Both the position numbers and the translations under genes were made by a program. 64,000 nucleotides of DNA from UBA3069 sp050633465 (GTDB taxonomy: Bacteria > Pseudomonadota > Alphaproteobacteria > Rhodobacterales > Rhodobacteraceae): positions 115,622 to 179,621 of the forward strand of contig JBOEGO010000020.1 of the NCBI GenBank assembly GCA_050633465.1. Direction: 5' to 3'. A model generated the notes under the pieces. It saw only the letters and a program-made list of their open reading frames with translations, was not told the DNA's origin and made no database searches. Below, piece by piece: positions 17,070 through 27,400 of this stretch. How positions within the stretch are numbered: position 1 is the first letter of the stretch; each line of letters opens with the position of its first letter.

Positions 17070-17649
17070 TACCGTGAACGCTCCGGTGAACGCATTGGGC
17101 GGCGCCCGCAGCCAGGGTTTCGCCCTGATCGAGGAACTGCCCCCCATCGGCATGTTGACCCTGCGCGGCGATTTCACCGCGTCGAAATTCAAAAGCGCGG
17201 TGAAAAAATCCGCAGGTGTTGCGATCCCTGCGCTGCGGCAGGTGGCACAGGCGGGGGATAACACCCTGTGCTGGATGTCGCCCGATGAATTGCTGCTGGT
17301 GACCGGATACGACAGCGCAGCCGACAAAAAGGCCGCGTTGGATAAGGCCCTGTCAGGGCAACATTATATGGCCGAGGTGGTATCAGATGCCCGCGCCATG
17401 TTCCGCGTCATTGGCCAGCCCGCGCAGATTGGCGAACTGATCGCCAAACTGGCCCCCGTTGATATGTCTGCGGATGTGTTCAAACCGGGTGACATCCGGC
17501 GCAGCCACATCGGGCAGGTCGCGGCGGCGTTCTGGTTGGTGGATGACAACACCCTGCATCTGGTCTGTTTCCGATCCGTAGCGCGCTATGTTTTCGACCT
17601 GTTGGATATCTCCGCGACCAAGGGCAGCGAGGTCGGGCTGTTCGCCTGA
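17062..17649 (+). CDS. soxG: Sarcosine oxidase gamma subunit
   Basis: Smaller accessory subunit of heterotetrameric sarcosine oxidase, 195 aa. The ATG at 17062 overlaps the end of soxA by 8 nt, consistent with coupled translation. Typical features are FALIEELPPIGMLTLRGDF, a LCWMSPDELLLV segment and DIRRSHIGQVAAAFW near the end, like the GcvT-related fold of the family. Last gene of the soxBDAG operon; the folate-handling genes that sometimes follow are not present here. Confidence 0.95.
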   Translation: MSDTVNAPVNALGGARSQGFALIEELPPIGMLTLRGDFTASKFKSAVKKSAGVAIPALRQVAQAGDNTLCWMSPDELLLVTGYDSAADKKAALDKALSGQHYMAEVVSDARAMFRVIGQPAQIGELIAKLAPVDMSADVFKPGDIRRSHIGQVAAAFWLVDDNTLHLVCFRSVARYVFDLLDISATKGSEVGLFA

Positions 17650-17809
17650 CCCCAATGCGCCGCATTTGGCGATGATGCGCAAGGATCGGCTGATTCCTGA
17701 CTGAAATCGTTGAAATCCCCCGCGCAAACCCGCTTTGCCCTTGACCTTGGCGGCTGCACGTTCACATCTAACGGCAGTAACGCGAACCATTTGACCAAAG
17801 GGGGCCACC

Positions 17810-18409
17810 ATGGCTTTTGAACTTCCTGATCTTCCTTATGCCCACGATGCACTTGCCGATTTGGGCATGTCCAAGGAAACCATGGAATATCACCACGATA
17901 TCCACCACAAGGCCTATGTGGACAACGGTAACAAGCTGATCGCTGGCACCGAATGGGAAGGCAAATCCATCGAAGAGATCGTCAAAGGCACCTATAGTGC
18001 GGGTTCCGTGGCGCAATCGGGCATCTTTAACAACGCCAGCCAGCACTGGAACCACGCCCAGTTCTGGGAGATGATGGGGCCAGCAGGCAAAACCATGCCA
18101 ACCGAGCTGGAAAAAGCCATTACCGAATCCTTTGGCTCGGTTGATAAGTTCAAAGTAGAATTCGCCGCAGCAGGCGCGGGCCAGTTCGGTTCGGGCTGGG
18201 CATGGCTGGTAAAAGACGCCGATGGCGGTTTGAAAGTGACCAAAACCGAAAACGGCGTGAACCCCCTGTGCTTTGGCCAGACCGCATTGTTGGGCTGTGA
18301 TGTGTGGGAACATTCCTATTACATTGATTTCCGCAACAAGCGCCCTGCCTACCTGTCGAACTTCCTCGACAAGCTGGTGAACTGGGAAAACGTCGCCTCG
18401 CGCATGTGA
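17810..18409 (+). CDS. sodB: Iron/manganese superoxide dismutase
   Basis: Cytoplasmic enzyme of 199 aa that converts superoxide to O2 and H2O2. Metal ligands are visible as H28 (EYHHDIHH), H82 (QHWNHAQFW), and the Asp and His of CDVWEHSYYIDF. AGAGQFGSGWAW is the form common in iron enzymes of alphaproteobacteria; metal choice cannot be settled from sequence. GGGGG upstream of the ATG is a good ribosome-binding site. An intrinsic terminator follows after about 50 nt, so it is a single-gene unit. Confidence 0.97.
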   Translation: MAFELPDLPYAHDALADLGMSKETMEYHHDIHHKAYVDNGNKLIAGTEWEGKSIEEIVKGTYSAGSVAQSGIFNNASQHWNHAQFWEMMGPAGKTMPTELEKAITESFGSVDKFKVEFAAAGAGQFGSGWAWLVKDADGGLKVTKTENGVNPLCFGQTALLGCDVWEHSYYIDFRNKRPAYLSNFLDKLVNWENVASRM

Positions 18410-18457
18410 TCCGGGAAAACGCTGCGGGTCACCTGACTGACCTTGGCAACAAACAAG

Positions 18458-18489
18458 AAGCGGCGCGCCAAATGGTGCGCCGCTTTTTT
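18458..18489 (+). terminator. Intrinsic terminator of sodB
   Basis: GC-rich stem of about 10-12 bp (AAGCGGCGCGCC with GGTGCGCCGCTT, one G-T pair), a 4-nt AAAT loop and a run of six T. Confidence 0.93.
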
Positions 18490-18562
18490 CTTGACCTGTT
18501 CCCGCCGGGTAACCCAAGGTGGAAAACATTATTGAAAAACACCGATTATACCCGAGGACCCA

Positions 18563-19438
18563 ATGCAAAAAATCCTGTTCCTGATGGCCGGCCTGATGCT
18601 GGCCTCTTGCGATGCTGTCCGCGACGATCTGTATTCCGTTGGCGGTTATCCGGCGGTGCAAATGGACAGGATGCTGCCCGCAGTCACCTTTCAACAACAC
18701 TATGACCGCTATGTGCTGGCAATCGGGTTTATCGGGCCGGTCGCGCTTTATTCTGCCTATGACAATGACAGTCTGGACGATGTGGTGGACCACCTGTCCG
18801 ATGTCAGGCAAAGCCTGAAAACCTTGCACAATGCATTGGGGGAATGCGCCTATGGCATCACCATGGATCAATGCACGGACGTAGATATTTCCAAATCAGT
18901 GCTGAGTTTTGAAACCCATTCGTTAAAGGTGCAGCGCGATCTGATGCGGGTGGTGGGGGATCTGGGCGGCAATCTGGGCCAGAATATTGATATCAACAAG
19001 GGCGACCTGACCAGCCTGTCGTCGCTGGTCAAGGCGGTCTGGGGGCTGCGCTCTCAGGTCAAACCGGCCCGCAATGCCGCAGCTGCTTTTCGCGATGCCT
19101 CTCATGTTTATGCGCGCAACGCGGCCGAACTGTGTTTGGACAGCACACCACGTTGCAAGGCGCTAAAGGGATCATTGAAGGGGTTGTATGTCGATGGTGC
19201 ATCCGTCGCGCAGCCGACCCTAATGGGCGAACAGGCGGGCGAGCGCACCCTGAAACGCCTGCTGGATCAGGCGACTTATGTATTAAAGGGGCAGAACACC
19301 ACGCTATTGGCGGCTGGAACGGAATTGATCATTGGCAAGCAGTTGCGGTTCACCTGTGAACGCCACGGCAAGACATTTGCCGATTTCGATACGCAGGATT
19401 GCGCTAAAATCGCCCTGGGCGTGGCCACAGCCCAATAG
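18563..19438 (+). CDS. Lipoprotein of unknown function
   Basis: Protein of 291 aa with a clear lipoprotein signal: MQKILFLMAGLMLASC, lipobox LASC with Cys at residue 16. The mature part is mostly helical with several cysteines (CAYGITMDQC, LCLDSTPRC, FTCERHG..DC) that may form disulfides in the periplasm. I recognise no domain. GAGGA lies 5-6 nt before the ATG. Preceded by the sodB terminator, followed 68 nt later by rarD. Confidence 0.85.
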   Translation: MQKILFLMAGLMLASCDAVRDDLYSVGGYPAVQMDRMLPAVTFQQHYDRYVLAIGFIGPVALYSAYDNDSLDDVVDHLSDVRQSLKTLHNALGECAYGITMDQCTDVDISKSVLSFETHSLKVQRDLMRVVGDLGGNLGQNIDINKGDLTSLSSLVKAVWGLRSQVKPARNAAAAFRDASHVYARNAAELCLDSTPRCKALKGSLKGLYVDGASVAQPTLMGEQAGERTLKRLLDQATYVLKGQNTTLLAAGTELIIGKQLRFTCERHGKTFADFDTQDCAKIALGVATAQ

Positions 19439-19506
19439 CGGGCGTTTTCGCATTTGACACCCTATGCGCCGCATGATCCCTAGGGCATGCAGCGAAAGGA
19501 ACAGCA

Positions 19507-20418
19507 ATGAGCGAGTTGCGCAAAGGGCTGGCGGCGATGCTGGCGGCCTGCGGCATTTGGGGTCTTTCCTCGATCTATTACAAACAGTTGTCCCATATTC
19601 CGCCGATTGAAATTCTGGCGCATCGCACCCTGTGGTCGCTGCTGTTTTTCGCGGCGGTGCTGGCGGTGCAGGGGCGGTTGACACGGCTGCGCGATGTGTT
19701 GTCATCGCGCCGCGCGCTGGCCATTACCGCGCTGGCGGCGCTGGCGATTTCGGCCAATTGGTTCATTTTCATCCTGTCGATCCAGATTGGCCGCGCGACC
19801 GAGGCATCTATGGGGTATTATCTGTTCCCGCTGGTGGCGGTGGCCATTGGGGTTGTGTTCTTTGGCGAACGGTTGTCGCGGTTGCAGGGTGTCGCGGTGG
19901 CGCTGGCATTCATTGCGGTTCTGGTGCAGGCATTCGGGTTGGGTATCGCGCCGTGGATTGCCCTGATCCTTTCCTTTACCTTCGGGTGTTATGGGCTTGT
20001 TAAAAAACGGCTTTCGGCGGGGCCGGTCACATCTGTCACAGCCGAGGTGCTGTTGCTGTCGCCCGTTGCCGTGATCGTTCTGATCATGCAGCACCAAACC
20101 GGCGGCGCATTTGGCGGCAATATGCATGACAGCGTGATGCTGGCCTTTTCCGGTGTATTGACGGGCCTGCCGCTGATCCTGTTTTCATATGCCGCACAGC
20201 GTGCGCCGATGGGCACAATCGGGTTGCTGCAATACCTGAACCCGACGTTGCAATTTCTATGCGCGGTTTTGGTGCTGGGCGAACCGTTCACACCGCTGCA
20301 TGCGGTGGTATTTGCGCTGATCTGGGCTGCGGTGGCGGTTTATTCGCTGTCGGCACTGTCACGCGAAAGGGCCACGCGCAGAGCCGCGGTCAGCGCGGGC
20401 ACATCGGGGATGGTTTGA
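19507..20418 (+). CDS. rarD: EamA family transporter RarD
   Basis: Inner-membrane transporter of the drug/metabolite superfamily, 303 aa, about ten hydrophobic helices. The RarD type is indicated by AACGIWGLSSIYYKQLSHIPPIEILAHRTLWS at the N-terminus (given in parts: GIWGLSSIYYK, EILAHRTLWS) and LSFTFGCYGLVKKRL in the middle. Substrate unknown. Its 3' end overlaps the convergent LOG gene by 79 bp. Confidence 0.9.
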   Translation: MSELRKGLAAMLAACGIWGLSSIYYKQLSHIPPIEILAHRTLWSLLFFAAVLAVQGRLTRLRDVLSSRRALAITALAALAISANWFIFILSIQIGRATEASMGYYLFPLVAVAIGVVFFGERLSRLQGVAVALAFIAVLVQAFGLGIAPWIALILSFTFGCYGLVKKRLSAGPVTSVTAEVLLLSPVAVIVLIMQHQTGGAFGGNMHDSVMLAFSGVLTGLPLILFSYAAQRAPMGTIGLLQYLNPTLQFLCAVLVLGEPFTPLHAVVFALIWAAVAVYSLSALSRERATRRAAVSAGTSGMV

Positions 20419-20933
20419 ACAAATTCCAGCAGCGATGCATCGGCAAACCCCTGATTCACGACATGGTTCATCAATTGCATTAGGGGTTGCCAGTATCTTT
20501 TTGTATCCAAAAGGAAAATCGGTTTTGAATGTAGGCCGATCTGGCGCCATGTCAGGACCTCGAAAAACTCGTCCAGCGATCCGGCACCGCCGGGCAGCAC
20601 CACGATGGCATCCGAATTCATATACATGACCTTTTTGCGTTCATGCATGTTTTCGGTGACGATGAAACGGTTCAGGTCGCGTTTGCCGACTTCCATTTTC
20701 ATCAGATGGGTCGGGATCACGCCGAATGTATCGCCTCCCTTGGCCTGTGCCGCGCGGGCGACGATGCCCATCAACCCCACATCGCCCGCGCCATAAACCA
20801 GCCGCCAGTTCTGCGCCGCCAGCGCATGGCCGACCTGTTCGGCGGCATCGCCATAGGCGGGATTTACCCCCGTGCGTGACCCGCAATAAACACAGACGGA
20901 GGCGGCGGGCGTGGCGGGGGAAACATGGGTCAT
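20340..20933 (-). CDS. LOG family phosphoribohydrolase (TIGR00730 type)
   Basis: Lysine-decarboxylase-like Rossmann-fold enzyme of about 197 aa; family members cleave nucleoside 5'-monophosphates such as cytokinin precursors to base and ribose phosphate. Motifs: VCVYCGSRTGVNPAY, YGAGDVGLMG, MHERKKVMYMNSDA and the LOG signature PGGAGSLDEFFEVLTW. The ATG at 20933 is chosen; nine codons upstream there is another possible start. The gene's end overlaps the end of rarD by 79 bp tail to tail, and both C-termini look like normal coding sequence. Confidence 0.92.
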   Translation of the reverse strand: MTHVSPATPAASVCVYCGSRTGVNPAYGDAAEQVGHALAAQNWRLVYGAGDVGLMGIVARAAQAKGGDTFGVIPTHLMKMEVGKRDLNRFIVTENMHERKKVMYMNSDAIVVLPGGAGSLDEFFEVLTWRQIGLHSKPIFLLDTKRYWQPLMQLMNHVVNQGFADASLLEFVQTIPDVPALTAALRVALSRDSADSE

Positions 20934-21041
20934 AACAGTGCTTTCATCATGGTGGGGCAAGGGCTTTGACCCGTCTTAGCCTTGTTGCTATGCTCGCTCA
21001 ACCGCTCATAAATTAAAGGGGCGGATGCGGAAGGGAACGAC

Positions 21042-22406
21042 ATGAGCAACGGCGCTGCACAAGGTGGTTCGCGGGGTGTGTTGGTGGCAGGTGCGGTGAT
21101 CACAGCAGGGGTGATTGCAGCGGTTTTCGGGTTTGACCTGTTCGGGATGAATGCCAAATCGGGCGCATCATCGGGCGCATCGGGCGATGCGCCTGTGGCC
21201 AATTCCGCGTCCCTGTTGGACAAATCCACATTCACGCCCGCATCCGATGCGGGGCGGGTTGCGCCCAAACCGGCGGGCGATGTGCCGGACAATTCGGATG
21301 AAAAACAACAGGTTGTGGCATTGCCAGCACCCGCCAGCCCCGATCTGCCCAATGCTGAGCCACCCGATGTCACGCCGGATATGACAGCACCCGCGCCGCT
21401 TTTCGATGTGTTTTACGTTGATCCCGCAGGCAATGCCGTGGTGGCGGGGCGCACTGATCCCGGGGTGGAAATCGCCCTGATGCTGGGCGATCAGGTGTTT
21501 GAAATGGTCAAGGCCGACAGCGCGGGCGAATTCACCTTTAACGCCACATTGCCGCCATCGGATCAGCCGCGCGCGATCCGGTTGCGGATCCAGACCGACG
21601 GTGCGCCGGTTTTCTCGAATGAGGAATATTCCGTCGCCCCCATCGCGGCGCCGGTTGTTGTTGCTACCGGTGCTTCCGCAGTGACGGAGACGGCGAATAC
21701 CGCGATGCAAGGCGCAAAGGTCGCAGGGGCGGCTACCGCCACGGATGGTGTTGAAGTCGCCCCAACCGAAACGGCAACAGCGCCGGTCAAATCCGATCCC
21801 GCCGCCACTGCTGCAAGTGACGCGACCACCAGCAACACAGCCGCATCCGAACCAGCCGTGCCCGCTGCGCCTGCTGTGATCAGATCGGATGCATCGGGTG
21901 TGACCGTTGTGCAACCTGCCACCAATGCGGGCGCGCAGTCGCCGCAGGTCATGTCGGCCATCGCGCTGGATGCGATCACCTATGATGACGCGGGCGAGGT
22001 GCAGTTGCAGGGGCGTGGAAGGGGGGCATCCTTTGCCCGGGTCTATCTGGACAATGCGCCGCTGACCGGGGTGCGCATCGCCCCCAATGGCGCGTGGCGT
22101 CTGGCCCTGCCCGACGTTGCGCAGGGGGTCTATACCCTGCGGGTCGACGAGGTGGACAGCGCAGGCCGCGTGACCAGCCGTGTTGAAACCCCGTTCAAAC
22201 GCGAAAACCGCATGACACTGGCCACCGAATCCGACGGGGCGCGTGTCAGCGCCATAACCGTGCAACCGGGCAATACATTATGGGCGATTGCACGCGACAA
22301 TTACGGCCAGGGCCCGATGTATGTGAAACTATTTGCGGCCAACCGCGACCGCATCCGTGACCCCGATCTGATCTATCCGGGGCAGGTGTTTGCGATCCCG
22401 GAATAG
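21042..22406 (+). CDS. LysM domain cell-envelope protein
   Basis: Protein of 454 aa with an N-terminal membrane helix (GVLVAGAVITAGVIAAVFGF), a long Ala/Thr/Asp-rich periplasmic region containing two Ig-like beta segments (about residues 120-195 and 310-380, e.g. DPAGNAVVAGRTDPG and VQLQGRGRGASFARVYLDN), and a C-terminal LysM motif (about 400-453: ITVQPGNTLWAIARDNYG ... DLIYPGQVFAIP) that binds peptidoglycan. Common in Rhodobacterales. Role probably structural at the cell wall. Confidence 0.88.
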   Translation: MSNGAAQGGSRGVLVAGAVITAGVIAAVFGFDLFGMNAKSGASSGASGDAPVANSASLLDKSTFTPASDAGRVAPKPAGDVPDNSDEKQQVVALPAPASPDLPNAEPPDVTPDMTAPAPLFDVFYVDPAGNAVVAGRTDPGVEIALMLGDQVFEMVKADSAGEFTFNATLPPSDQPRAIRLRIQTDGAPVFSNEEYSVAPIAAPVVVATGASAVTETANTAMQGAKVAGAATATDGVEVAPTETATAPVKSDPAATAASDATTSNTAASEPAVPAAPAVIRSDASGVTVVQPATNAGAQSPQVMSAIALDAITYDDAGEVQLQGRGRGASFARVYLDNAPLTGVRIAPNGAWRLALPDVAQGVYTLRVDEVDSAGRVTSRVETPFKRENRMTLATESDGARVSAITVQPGNTLWAIARDNYGQGPMYVKLFAANRDRIRDPDLIYPGQVFAIPE

Positions 22407-22525
22407 ATCTGCACCACTGGCATTCCCTGACAAAGCGCCCTAAGTAACGGCGCTTGAAGCATATGCGGGCCACCCTGTGTCCTTTGGGGGTGTCTGTATC
22501 TGCCTTAGTCAAGGAAAGATCAGCC

Positions 22526-24364
22526 ATGCGCGGACCCAGACGCCCCCAGAACACAGCCAGCCAAGCAGAGATGGAGCGCCAGCGCGCATCGGGTCTGCGC
22601 ACGATCAAACGTGTGATCCCCTATCTATGGCCAACCGAGCCGGGGTTTGCATGGGTCAAGCGGCGGGTGGTTTTGTCGCTGATCGTCTTGGTGGTGGCGA
22701 AACTGGTGACCGTGGCCACGCCGCTGTTTTACAAACAGGCGGTGGATGCGCTGGGGCCGGATGGCGGGGCTGTTGGCATGTTGGGGGCCGGGGCGATCGG
22801 GCTGACCGTGGCCTATGGCATGGCGCGGATGCTGTCGAACGGGTTCCAACAGTTGCGCGATGCGATTTTCGCCGCTGTGGGGCAGCGGGCGTTGCGCAAA
22901 CTGGCGTTGGAAACCTTTACCCATATTCACCGCCTTTCGATGCGTTATCACATCACGCGCAAAACCGGCGGCCTGTCCCGCATCATTGAACGCGGGGTCA
23001 AGGGCGTCGATTTCCTGTTGCGCTTCATGATCTTTTCCATCGGGCCGCTGGTGTTGGAATTGCTGATGGTGGCGGGCATTTTCTTTTTTGCCTTTGGCCT
23101 GTCCTATGTGGCGGTGATTGTCGTCGTGATTGCGGTTTACGTCTGGTTTACCTTCAAGGTGACGGAGTGGCGGGTGCAATTGCGCCGCGAAATGAATGAT
23201 CAGGACACCGATGCCAACCAAAAGGCCATCGATTCCATGCTGAATTTCGAAACCGTGAAATATTTCGGTGCCGAGGGCCGCGAAGCAGAGCGTTATGACA
23301 ATGCCATGCGCCAATATGAACGCGCTGCTTTGTTGACGGCCTATTCGCTGGCGGCGTTGAATTTCGGTCAGGCGTTTCTGATCACATCGGGATTGATTGC
23401 GGTGATGATCATGGCGGCCATGGGGGTGCAAAGCGGCGCCTTGACCGTGGGCGATTTCGTGATGGTCAACGCCTATATGATCCAGATTACCATGCCGCTG
23501 AATTTTCTGGGCACCGTCTATCGTGAAATCCGCCAAAGCCTGGTCGATATGGGTGAAATGTTCGATTTGTTAGAACAGCCTGCCGAAATTGTGGATAAAC
23601 CGGATGCCAAACCGATCAATGTGCAAGGCGGCGTGGTCGAGCTGCGCGATGTGACATTCGGGTATGACGCTGCACGGCCAATTCTGAAGGGCGTGAACCT
23701 GCGGGTGGATGCGGGGCAGACGCTGGCGATTGTCGGATCGTCGGGATCGGGGAAATCCACCATCGGGCGGTTGTTGTTCCGGTTCTATGACGTGAATGGC
23801 GGCGCGTTTATGATTGACGGTCAGGATGTTCGGGACGTGACACAGGCCAGCCTGCACGACCAGATCGGCGTTGTGCCGCAAGACACGGTGCTGTTTAACG
23901 ATTCGATCCGGTATAACATTGCCTATGGCCGCGCCGATGCCTCGGAATCCGAGGTGATCGCAGCCGCCAAATCCGCGCAGATCCATGACTTCATCTCTAG
24001 TCTGCCCGAAGGCTATGACACAGCCGTAGGCGAACGCGGGTTGAAGTTGTCAGGTGGTGAGAAACAGCGGGTCGGCATTGCGCGCACCCTGCTGAAAAAC
24101 CCGCCCATCCTATTGCTGGACGAGGCGACCTCGGCGTTGGATACGGAAACCGAACGCGAAATTCAGGGGGCGCTGCGGATGGCGGGCGAGGGGCGCACCG
24201 TGCTGACCATCGCGCACCGCCTGTCGACCATCGCGGATGCGGATCATATCATCGTGCTAGAGGATGGTCGTATCGTCGAGGAAGGCGCCCATGACGATTT
24301 GCTGGCGCGGCAGGGACGGTATCACAGCCTGTGGCAGCGTCAGGCCAGCGAGCAGGACGGCTGA
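22526..24364 (+). CDS. Atm1-type ABC exporter (fused permease-ATPase)
   Basis: Half-transporter of 612 aa that works as a homodimer in the inner membrane. Members of the Atm1/ABCB7 type export glutathione-linked sulfur or metal conjugates. Permease helices span about residues 35-310; NFETVKYFGAEGREAERYD is the type signature. ATPase motifs: Walker A GSSGSGKST, Q-loop IGVVPQDTVLFND, signature LSGGEKQRVGIA, Walker B ILLLDEATSALD, H-loop IAHRLSTI. The ATG at 22526 begins the family's usual N-terminus; the open frame extends 24 codons upstream without good support. Confidence 0.92.
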   Translation: MRGPRRPQNTASQAEMERQRASGLRTIKRVIPYLWPTEPGFAWVKRRVVLSLIVLVVAKLVTVATPLFYKQAVDALGPDGGAVGMLGAGAIGLTVAYGMARMLSNGFQQLRDAIFAAVGQRALRKLALETFTHIHRLSMRYHITRKTGGLSRIIERGVKGVDFLLRFMIFSIGPLVLELLMVAGIFFFAFGLSYVAVIVVVIAVYVWFTFKVTEWRVQLRREMNDQDTDANQKAIDSMLNFETVKYFGAEGREAERYDNAMRQYERAALLTAYSLAALNFGQAFLITSGLIAVMIMAAMGVQSGALTVGDFVMVNAYMIQITMPLNFLGTVYREIRQSLVDMGEMFDLLEQPAEIVDKPDAKPINVQGGVVELRDVTFGYDAARPILKGVNLRVDAGQTLAIVGSSGSGKSTIGRLLFRFYDVNGGAFMIDGQDVRDVTQASLHDQIGVVPQDTVLFNDSIRYNIAYGRADASESEVIAAAKSAQIHDFISSLPEGYDTAVGERGLKLSGGEKQRVGIARTLLKNPPILLLDEATSALDTETEREIQGALRMAGEGRTVLTIAHRLSTIADADHIIVLEDGRIVEEGAHDDLLARQGRYHSLWQRQASEQDG

Positions 24365-24440
24365 GGCCGCCGGGGTTGACCATGCGCTGACGCGCAAGCG
24401 GCTGTTGCCGCTGGCCTGCGGCCATGAGTATTTTGACCAA

Positions 24441-24485
24441 GAAAAAGCCGGACGCGCCGCCCGGTCACAGGGCGGCGCGTTCCGG
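24441..24485 (-). terminator. Intrinsic terminator of the RND efflux operon
   Basis: Long GC-rich stem (CCGGA then CGCGCCGCCC paired with GGGCGGCGCG then TCCGG, one bulged base) ending 13 nt beyond the permease stop; on the minus strand it is followed by CTTTTTC. Confidence 0.88.
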
Positions 24486-24497
24486 TTTCAGAGATGT

Positions 24498-27400
24498 TTA
24501 TTCCGCGGCCTTGATCGGGCGGGCAGCGGGGTGGATATCGACTGTGTCGTCGTCCCAGATGATTTCGGGGGCTTTCAGGCGGCGGGCGGCGCGGCGCAAT
24601 TCCCAATCCTTGCCGACGCGGCTGCTGCGGCCACGGGTCAGCACGGACAGCAGGCGGAACAGGGCGCGCACATAGGTCACCAGCCAGATCCGCAGCGCCA
24701 GCATGGCGGGGGTGAACACAAGCGTCAGCACCGTGGCGATGCCCAGCCCGAACACCACCGCCGTTGCCAGTTGTTTCCACCACAGCGCCGTGGGGCTGTC
24801 GATGGAATAACCACCGTTAACGAAATCGAGGCTAAGCCCGTACATCATCGGGGCCAGCCCTGCCATGGTGGTGATGGTGGTCAGCAGCACGGGGCGAATG
24901 CGGTCCTCGGCTGTGCGCACGATGGCTTCGACCCGGGGCATATAGGCGGAGTATTCCTGATAGGTGTCGATCAGGACAATGTTGTTGTTCACCACGATCC
25001 CCGCCAGCGCCACGATGCCTGTGCCCGTCATGATGATGGAAAATGTCTGCTCCATCACCATCATCCCGACCAGCACGCCAGCGGTGGACAGCACCACGGC
25101 CAGCAGCACAAGGAAGCTGTTGTAAAAGCTGTTGAACTGCGCCAGCAGGATGATGAACATCAGCCCCAGCGCGCCCGCGAATGCGTTCATCAGGAAGGCG
25201 CCGGATTCTTCCTGATCCTCCTGATCGCCGGTCCATTCCCATTCCAGCCCGCTGGCGAAGGGAGAGGTTTCCAGCCATTCGGTCAGGGTTTCGATCCGGT
25301 CGTTCGCATTGACCGGCACGGAGGTGATCGACCCGCCCGCATCAATCGCCGCTTGCAGCAAGGATACGGTTTGCGCATCCGTGACCGCAGGCAGATTGAA
25401 ATAACGTGTGGTCGTCTCCTCTCCGAGCAGGCCGAACAGGCGTTTCCTGGTTGTCGTGACCGAGGCGTTATAGGGGGTGCCCTCTTCGGCCTCTGTGGCG
25501 TCGATTTCAGCACCAAAGCCATAGTCCAGCCGCAGGCCCATGTCGGTGCGGGTAAAGCGGCTGTCTTGCGACTGGCCTGCGGTCAGCGCGGTGTAGATGG
25601 GTTCGAATTGCGTGCCGGGCACCTTGTCTGCGGCCAGTTCGGCGCGGATGACGGTGCGGCCTGCCTCGACCGCTGCTTTCACGTCGAAGTATCGTTTCTG
25701 ATCGACGCGGCTGATCTGGGCCAGTTTCGGCACGGGTTTACGGGTGATGAAATTGGCCAGCGGCACCAGCCCGTCGCTGGTGCGCACCTTGAGCGTGTCC
25801 AAGGTGGACAAGACGCGATCGGATTCGGGCAGGCGCACGCGAATGTCCACTTCCTCGTCTGATGACGGCACCCGCATCGTGTCCAGCAGGATGCCGCGTG
25901 TCACCAGTTGCACCATGGCGCCCACCGTGGCCACATCGGCACCATAGCGGCCCGCCTTTTCGACATCGACGTCGATCTGCCAGTCGATGCCGGGCAGGGG
26001 CAGGGTGTCTTCGACCAGGTCCAGACCGGGGGTGGATTCGAATTTTTCGCGCGCCTGTGCCGTGGCCGCCAACAGGTCATCCCAGTTGTCGCCCTTGATG
26101 CGCAGATGCACGGGTTTGGCTGATGCGGGGCCACGGGCCTGCGCCAGAATTTCCACCTTGATGCCGGGGATTTGCAACAGTTGCGTTGTTAGCTCTTCCA
26201 GCACGATGTCGCCGTCCAGTTCGGGGCGGTCGGTGCGGTCCTCCCAGGGGATGGTTTCCAGTTGGACCTGCCCGATGGTATCCACGGGGGGCTGTGCGCC
26301 GCCGGTGTTGGAATTCAGACCGCCGTCACCGGCAAAGGCAAAGGCGTTCAACACGCCGGGGTGGGCCAGCACGATCTGTTCGGCCTGTGCCACCAGCGCA
26401 TCTTTTTCATCCATCGACAGGTTGCCGCGTGCGCGCACGTATACGATGGCCTGTTCAGGTTCGGATTCCACGAAAAATTCCACACCTTTGGATTTGGCGG
26501 GAAACAGAACAAAGCTGATGAAAAACACCAAACCGATGACGCCCGCGATGGTGACCAGCGGCATGATCGGGTTGCCCGCGATCATTTTGATGAACCAGCC
26601 AAAAGGCGTGCGGCGTTTGGCACGGATGGCGCGGGGTTTGCGATCCCATTGGGCGGCGCCCAGAATGATCGACGCGGCGATTGCCGATATCAGGAACAGT
26701 GCCGCGCCGGGCAGGAACTGGGTCCATGTGTCGGAAATCGGTTGGTCGCCAAACAGGTAACCGGGGTTCAGCAATTGCATCGCACCGATGAACAGGAACA
26801 TCATGGCGGGCAGCACCAGCAGGGCGCGCAGCCAGAACGGCAGGGCGTGTTTCAGCGCATCAGACGCATGGGAAAAACTGCGCGACAACCGCCCCGAAAC
26901 CCCGCCCATAACCGGCAGGTAAATCAGCGCCACCACCAGCGATGCGGACAGAACAAAGATCAGCGTGACAGGCAGCATCCCCATGAATTGCCCCGGCACA
27001 CCGGGCCAGAACAGCATGGGCAAAAAGGCACATAGCGTGGTCGCCGTGGATGAAATCACCGGCCAGAACATACGTTTGGCGGCTTCGACATAGGCGTGCA
27101 TCGGGCCGGACCCTTCGGAGATGCGTTTGTCGGCGTATTCGACCACCACAATCGCCCCGTCCACCAGCATCCCCACGGCAAGGATCAGCCCGAACATCAC
27201 GATATTGGAAATGGTGATGCCCATGATTGCCAGCAGCACGAAACACAGCAAAAACGATGTGGGAATGGCGAAACCCACCAACAGCGCGGCGCGGGTGCCA
27301 AGCGAGGCCAGAACCACCATCATCACCAGCGCGATGGCGGTCAGAACAGAGCCTTCGAGCTGGCTGACCATGGACCCCACAACGCGGCTTTGGTCATTGG

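Noticed and set aside
24264..25862. 532-codon plus-strand frame
   Set aside because: Antisense to the RND permease; His/Gln/Gly-rich shadow.
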